This document shows, piece after piece, positions 4,253-7,288 of a stretch of 7,288 nucleotides of DNA (positions within the stretch are counted from its first letter, which is position 1; every line of letters starts with the position of its first letter). The notes beneath the pieces are model-generated. The model saw only the letters and a list, made by a program, of their open reading frames with translations. It did not search any database and was not told the DNA's origin. The position numbers and the translations under genes are program-made. The stretch spans positions 1 to 7,288 of the forward strand of contig CAMZAY010000050.1 of the NCBI GenBank assembly GCA_947304365.1, in the 5' to 3' direction. Origin of the DNA: an uncultured Clostridia bacterium. GTDB taxonomy: Bacteria; Bacillota; Clostridia; Christensenellales; CAG-138.

Positions 4253-5800
4253 ATGAAAACGGATAAACTCAAAGCGATGGGCGATATCGCCCCCGAATAC
4301 GTAAACTCCGCCGCTGAGCTCAAAAAGAAAAGGCGTCCCTTTATCGGAGCGGCTGTCGCCGCCGCGGCGCTGATCGCCGTCGGCTTAAGCGCCTTCCTCG
4401 CCGCCCGCGCGTTAAGGAAGGATGATACCGACGAAAAGACCGTCTCCTCCGATCCGACCACCCGGCCCACGGAAACGGTCTCCGAAGCGCCGACCGAAGC
4501 GCCCTCTCCCGCGCCGACCTGGCCCGCATTCACACCTCTGCCGCTCGACGTTCCCATGATCGTTCCGACCATGACGCTGCCCGACGGAGTAAGGGCGTCC
4601 TTCGCCTCCGTCCCGGATACGCCGAAATATCCCAGCTCTAAATATTTCGATTATCGACTGATGCTGAGTGACAGCGCGTTCTATGCGGGAAGCTCGCTCA
4701 CCGGCTTCTACAACGCGACGACGGCTCAATTCCTGCTCTCCGGCGAGAAGGACCAAAACGCAGTTTATTCGCCGCTCAACGTGTATATGGCGCTCGCCAT
4801 GGCGGCGGAGACAGCGGACGGCGAAACGCGCGAACAGCTCCTTGACCTCCTCGGCGCGCCCGATATCGGGTCCCTGCGCGAGCAGGCGAACAAGCTCTTC
4901 ATCTCCAACTATTTCGATAACGAGGCGCTGATTTCCCTGCCGGCGGCTTCGCTGTGGATCGATAACGGCGCGTGCCCCTATATCAAGGAAAACACGCTGA
5001 AGACCCTCGGCGAGATCTACCACGCTTCCTCCTTCACGGGCGAAATGGGCGATCCCGAATTCACAAAGCTTTACCGCGATTGGCTGAACGGGCAGACGCA
5101 CGACCTTTTGAAGGATCAGGTAAACGAGCTCGAGCTGAACAGCGAGGATCTGATGCACATACTGACCACCCTGTATTTTAAGACGAGCTGGGCGAACAAG
5201 TTCTATGAGGGGAACAACACCGTCGGGACGTTCCGGTCCCCCACCGGCGACGAGCAGGTGACCTTCATGCACGGCGGCGCCGAGTCGTATTATGAGCTCA
5301 ACGGCTTCACCATGGTCCATAAGGGCTTGAACGAAAACACCGGCGTGTGGTTCGTGCTCCCCGACGAGGGCGTTTCGCTTGAGGACGTCGTTAAGAACGG
5401 CGAGGCGCTCAACGCTATACTCACCGACCCATATGATGCTCAGGTCCAGGGCGCCGTCGTACATCTCCATATGCCCAAGGTGGACGTCGAATCGACGCTC
5501 GATCTTGAGAAGGGGCTCAAAAACCTCGGCGTTACGGATTGCTTCGACCCCTCCGGCGCGGATTTCAGCCCGCTGACCGATCTTGAAGGCGTTTACATCT
5601 CAAGCGTCACCCACGGCGCGCGCGTCATTATGAACGAGGACGGCGTTGAAGCCGCCGCTTACACGGATATCGGCTATGCCGGCGCCGCCGAGCCGCTGTG
5701 CATCGTCGAATTCACCCTCGACCGCCCGTTCATGTTCGTAATAACCGGCATGGACGGCACGCCGCTCTTCATCGGCACGGTGTACCACCCGGGCGCATAA
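4253..5800 (+). CDS. Membrane-anchored serpin with a short anti-sigma-like cytoplasmic N-terminus
   Basis: The 515-residue protein has four parts: a short cytoplasmic head (1-28, ending KKKRR), one hydrophobic helix (29-52), a Pro/Thr/Ser-rich stalk (about 64-125), and a full-length serpin domain (about 145-515). Serpin landmarks are YSPLNVYMALAMAAETADGETREQLL (172-197 region), LYFKTSWANKF (307-317), the reactive-loop hinge EDGVEAAAYT (462-471), DRPFMFVI (490-497) and LFIGTVYHP (505-513). Counting 17 residues from Glu462 puts the scissile bond at Ala478-Ala479, predicting an elastase- or subtilisin-like target. Active serpins trap serine or cysteine proteases by inserting the cut loop into a sheet. 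The head (KLKAMGDIAPEYVNSA) resembles the N-termini of proteins encoded after sigma factors in Clostridia, as I recall them. AAGGA (4241-4245) lies seven bases before the ATG. Signal peptidase cleavage near ALA/ARA (50-53) cannot be excluded; that would make it a secreted inhibitor. Confidence 0.9.
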   Translation: MKTDKLKAMGDIAPEYVNSAAELKKKRRPFIGAAVAAAALIAVGLSAFLAARALRKDDTDEKTVSSDPTTRPTETVSEAPTEAPSPAPTWPAFTPLPLDVPMIVPTMTLPDGVRASFASVPDTPKYPSSKYFDYRLMLSDSAFYAGSSLTGFYNATTAQFLLSGEKDQNAVYSPLNVYMALAMAAETADGETREQLLDLLGAPDIGSLREQANKLFISNYFDNEALISLPAASLWIDNGACPYIKENTLKTLGEIYHASSFTGEMGDPEFTKLYRDWLNGQTHDLLKDQVNELELNSEDLMHILTTLYFKTSWANKFYEGNNTVGTFRSPTGDEQVTFMHGGAESYYELNGFTMVHKGLNENTGVWFVLPDEGVSLEDVVKNGEALNAILTDPYDAQVQGAVVHLHMPKVDVESTLDLEKGLKNLGVTDCFDPSGADFSPLTDLEGVYISSVTHGARVIMNEDGVEAAAYTDIGYAGAAEPLCIVEFTLDRPFMFVITGMDGTPLFIGTVYHPGA

Positions 5801-5803
5801 GTC

Positions 5804-5832
5804 TTGCCTGCAGGAAAAAAACGTTGTATAAT
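5804..5832 (+). promoter_or_regulatory. thpR: thpR promoter
   Basis: A -35 box TTGCCT (5804-5809), a 17-base spacer and a perfect -10 box TATAAT (5827-5832) predict a start near 5839, giving a leader of about 24 bases. No terminator separates the serpin stop at 5800 from this promoter, so readthrough from the sigma-serpin operon into thpR is also possible. Confidence 0.75.
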
Positions 5833-5843
5833 AAGCGCAGAAA

Positions 5844-5859
5844 TATCGGGAGGCCGATA
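5844..5859 (+). promoter_or_regulatory. thpR: Hairpin presenting the thpR ribosome binding site in its loop
   Basis: TATCGG (5844-5849) and CCGATA (5854-5859) form a perfect six-base-pair stem whose four-base loop is GAGG, part of the GGGAGG ribosome binding site (5848-5853). The ATG at 5863 lies three bases beyond the stem. The hairpin could modulate ribosome access, or as DNA be a small operator. Confidence 0.45.
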
Positions 5860-5862
5860 CGG

Positions 5863-6405
5863 ATGCGCTTATTTATTGCGATCGAAATATCAAACGATAT
5901 GCGGCGGGAGCTTGCCGGCATGTCCAAGTCCCTGAAGGGGCTTTCCTCCGGCGGCAGGTTCGTGCCGGTCGAGAATATGCACGTGACGCTGCATTTCATA
6001 GGCGAGTCGGACGACCTTGCCGGCGCCGTTTCCGCCATGCACGAGGCGTGCCGCGACATCCGCCCGTTCACGCTGACGCTCGGGCATTACGGTTATTTTG
6101 AGAAGACGGCCTCCGGCAATCACCGCGTTTCGCTGGTGACGGTCGAGGGGGAGCTTGAGGAGCTCAACGTACTGCACGAGTCGCTTGAGGCGGCGCTTTC
6201 CGACAACGGCTTTTTACGCGATCACAAGCGCTATATGCCGCACATAACCCTCGGCAGGAGCGTCGAGCATGACGAGCTTGCCGCGGGCGAGCTTGAACGC
6301 ACGCCCCTTTCGGCGGGCGTGCTCGTCGCCGGCATAACCCTTTTCGAGAGCACGCGCGTAAAGGGCAAAATGGTCTATACCCCCCTTCACAGGGAGAAGT
6401 TTTGA
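5863..6405 (+). CDS. thpR: RNA 2',3'-cyclic phosphodiesterase (2H phosphoesterase)
   Basis: The 180-residue protein is a standard member of the ThpR/LigT branch of the 2H phosphoesterases. It begins MRLFIAIEI, as the family does, and has both HxTx motifs: HVTL (40-43, in MHVTLHFIGE) and HITL (127-130, in MPHITLGR). These two histidines act together to open 2',3'-cyclic phosphates on RNA ends to 2'-phosphates; some members also ligate tRNA halves in vitro. It is soluble and cytoplasmic. The frame is open upstream to 5698, but those codons overlap the serpin gene and the promoter, so the ATG at 5863 with GGGAGG (5848-5853) is the start. The MFS transporter gene follows 15 bases after the stop and is probably co-transcribed. 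No RNA ligase or toxin is nearby to suggest a specialised substrate. Confidence 0.94.
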   Translation: MRLFIAIEISNDMRRELAGMSKSLKGLSSGGRFVPVENMHVTLHFIGESDDLAGAVSAMHEACRDIRPFTLTLGHYGYFEKTASGNHRVSLVTVEGELEELNVLHESLEAALSDNGFLRDHKRYMPHITLGRSVEHDELAAGELERTPLSAGVLVAGITLFESTRVKGKMVYTPLHREKF

Positions 6406-6420
6406 TTTTTAGGAGCTTTG

Positions 6421-7288
6421 ATGAAGGCAAAAACGGCGGTATTATCCATAAGTCATTTCATCGTGGACATGGCGTGCGCCGCGCTGTTTTTCGGATACGT
6501 TTCCGGGACCGGCGGCGCATGGTACGCCGTGGTCGTTTACAACGCGCTCGCCTTCCTTTTCCAGCTCCCGCTCGGCATTATCGCCGATAAGCTTGACCGC
6601 GATCTTCCCTTTGCTGCGGCAGGCTGCGCCTTGGTCGCGGCGGCGTTCATATTCGCCCGCACGCCGCTTGTCGCGGTCGCCGTCGCGGGGCTCGGCAACG
6701 GCATGTTCCACGTGGGCGGCGGCATAGAGGTGATGAATTCCTCCCCGAAGGCGGGGCCGCTCGGCGTGTTCGTCTCCCCCGGCGCGATAGGGCTTTTCCT
6801 CGGCAAATTCTACGCGGACTTTTTCAGGACCGCATGGTTCATCCCCGTGGGGCTCCTCGTTATCGCGGGCGCGGGCATAATGCTTTGCGGCGTTAAAAAA
6901 CGCTTCGTTTCGGATAATCCGGAGTTTTCCGTCGATATCCCCCCGCGCCATGCGGTGATGCTCGGGCTGCTGTTCCTCGTCGTGGCGCTGCGCTCCTTCA
7001 TGGGGTTCACCCCCGCGTTCTCGACGGGCGAATACCTGTCCCCGCTCCCCGCGCTGCTTGCGGGGCTTATACCGGTGCTGCTCCTCGCCTTCGGCAAGGC
7101 GGCGGGCGGCTTCGCGGCGGACGCGTTCGGCGAAAAGCCGACGGCTGTCGTATCCCTCGGGCTCTGCGCGATGCTTCTGATAATCCCCGGCGCGCCCGTT
7201 ATGCGGCTCATAGCCCTGTTTCTTTTCAACATGACGATGCCCTTAACGCTCCACGCCTCGAGGCGCTCCTTAAAAACGCTCAGGGCGC
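6421..7288 (+). CDS. MFS transporter, C-terminus beyond the window
   Basis: An open frame starts at ATG 6421, with AGGAG (6411-6415) five bases upstream, and runs without a stop to the window edge, giving 289 complete codons. About ten membrane helices are visible (roughly 6-26, 34-56, 63-80, 82-101, 112-130, 138-157, 177-197, 209-229, 241-257, 259-276). The loop after helix 2 carries GIIADKLDR (52-60) and the loop after helix 8 carries GGFAADAFGEK (229-239), the two copies of MFS motif A. A basic stretch and longer loop (158-176) separates the two halves. The charged SHFIVDMACA in helix 1 and GNGMFHVGGG (92-101) in helix 4 recall the fosmidomycin-resistance (Fsr)-like branch, but the substrate cannot be read from the sequence. 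Two further helices would be expected beyond the edge. It probably shares the thpR transcript. Confidence 0.85.
   Translation, partial: MKAKTAVLSISHFIVDMACAALFFGYVSGTGGAWYAVVVYNALAFLFQLPLGIIADKLDRDLPFAAAGCALVAAAFIFARTPLVAVAVAGLGNGMFHVGGGIEVMNSSPKAGPLGVFVSPGAIGLFLGKFYADFFRTAWFIPVGLLVIAGAGIMLCGVKKRFVSDNPEFSVDIPPRHAVMLGLLFLVVALRSFMGFTPAFSTGEYLSPLPALLAGLIPVLLLAFGKAAGGFAADAFGEKPTAVVSLGLCAMLLIIPGAPVMRLIALFLFNMTMPLTLHASRRSLKTLRA

Noticed and set aside
4279..4292. Perfect 14-base palindrome GGGCGATATCGCCC near the start of the serpin gene
   Set aside because: It is made of ordinary codons for Met-Gly-Asp-Ile-Ala-Pro in a region of strong codon bias, has no loop for an RNA hairpin, and lies inside the coding sequence.
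4412..5470. A 352-codon open frame on the - strand opposite the serpin gene
   Set aside because: Low-information composition, no ribosome binding site or promoter, and it lies wholly within the clearly coding serpin domain.
5807..5814. CCTGCAGG palindrome followed by an A run, checked as a terminator for the serpin operon
   Set aside because: The palindrome has no loop and is followed by A rather than T in the + direction, and it overlaps the thpR promoter. It is not a plausible terminator for the serpin operon.
83..6939. GATATC occurs about 12 times in the window, more than expected by chance
   Set aside because: Most copies sit in coding sequence and largely reflect codon usage (GAT-ATC for Asp-Ile and frame-shifted ATA-TCx), so no restriction or uptake signal is needed to explain them.

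Overview
The window looks like chromosomal DNA from a fairly GC-rich member of the Clostridia (Firmicutes), probably an uncultured gut-type lineage. This is inferred from strong AGGAGG-type ribosome binding sites, a TTG start, heavy use of ATA for isoleucine alongside GC-rich codons, and gene families that I recall from Clostridia (the E2-like acyltransferase relative, the sigma factor beginning NPRED..ED.ELIRLF, the membrane serpin). I see no insertion sequence, CRISPR array, tRNA or rRNA. Seven genes account for nearly all of the sequence.

Layout. Positions 69-1550 (+) hold a six-helix membrane protein fused to a catalytically altered E2/CAT-like acyltransferase domain. It has its own promoter so close to the ATG that the mRNA may be leaderless. 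It ends in a clear terminator and converges on a leftward cluster: rpmE (zinc-type ribosomal protein L31), nadE (NAD synthetase) and a histidine-family phosphatase. nadE and the phosphatase overlap as TAATG and must be co-transcribed. rpmE is separated from nadE by a hairpin terminator that is probably leaky or partial, because no good nadE promoter is visible.

A 311-base divergent region (3345-3655) holds the rpmE promoter and a structured rpmE leader, an AT-rich core, and a good rightward promoter for a two-gene operon at 3656-5800: an ECF-like sigma-70 family factor (TTG start) followed 12 bases later by a membrane-anchored serpin. The serpin has a short cytoplasmic N-terminus of the kind I associate with anti-sigma-like proteins of Clostridia, one membrane helix, a Pro/Thr-rich stalk and a complete serpin domain with a recognisable reactive-centre loop. 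The pair could be a protease-sensing transcription switch, and it is the best candidate here for an undescribed system.

Downstream, a separate promoter drives thpR (RNA 2',3'-cyclic phosphodiesterase), whose ribosome binding site lies in the loop of a small hairpin. It is followed 15 bases later by an MFS transporter gene that runs off the right edge.
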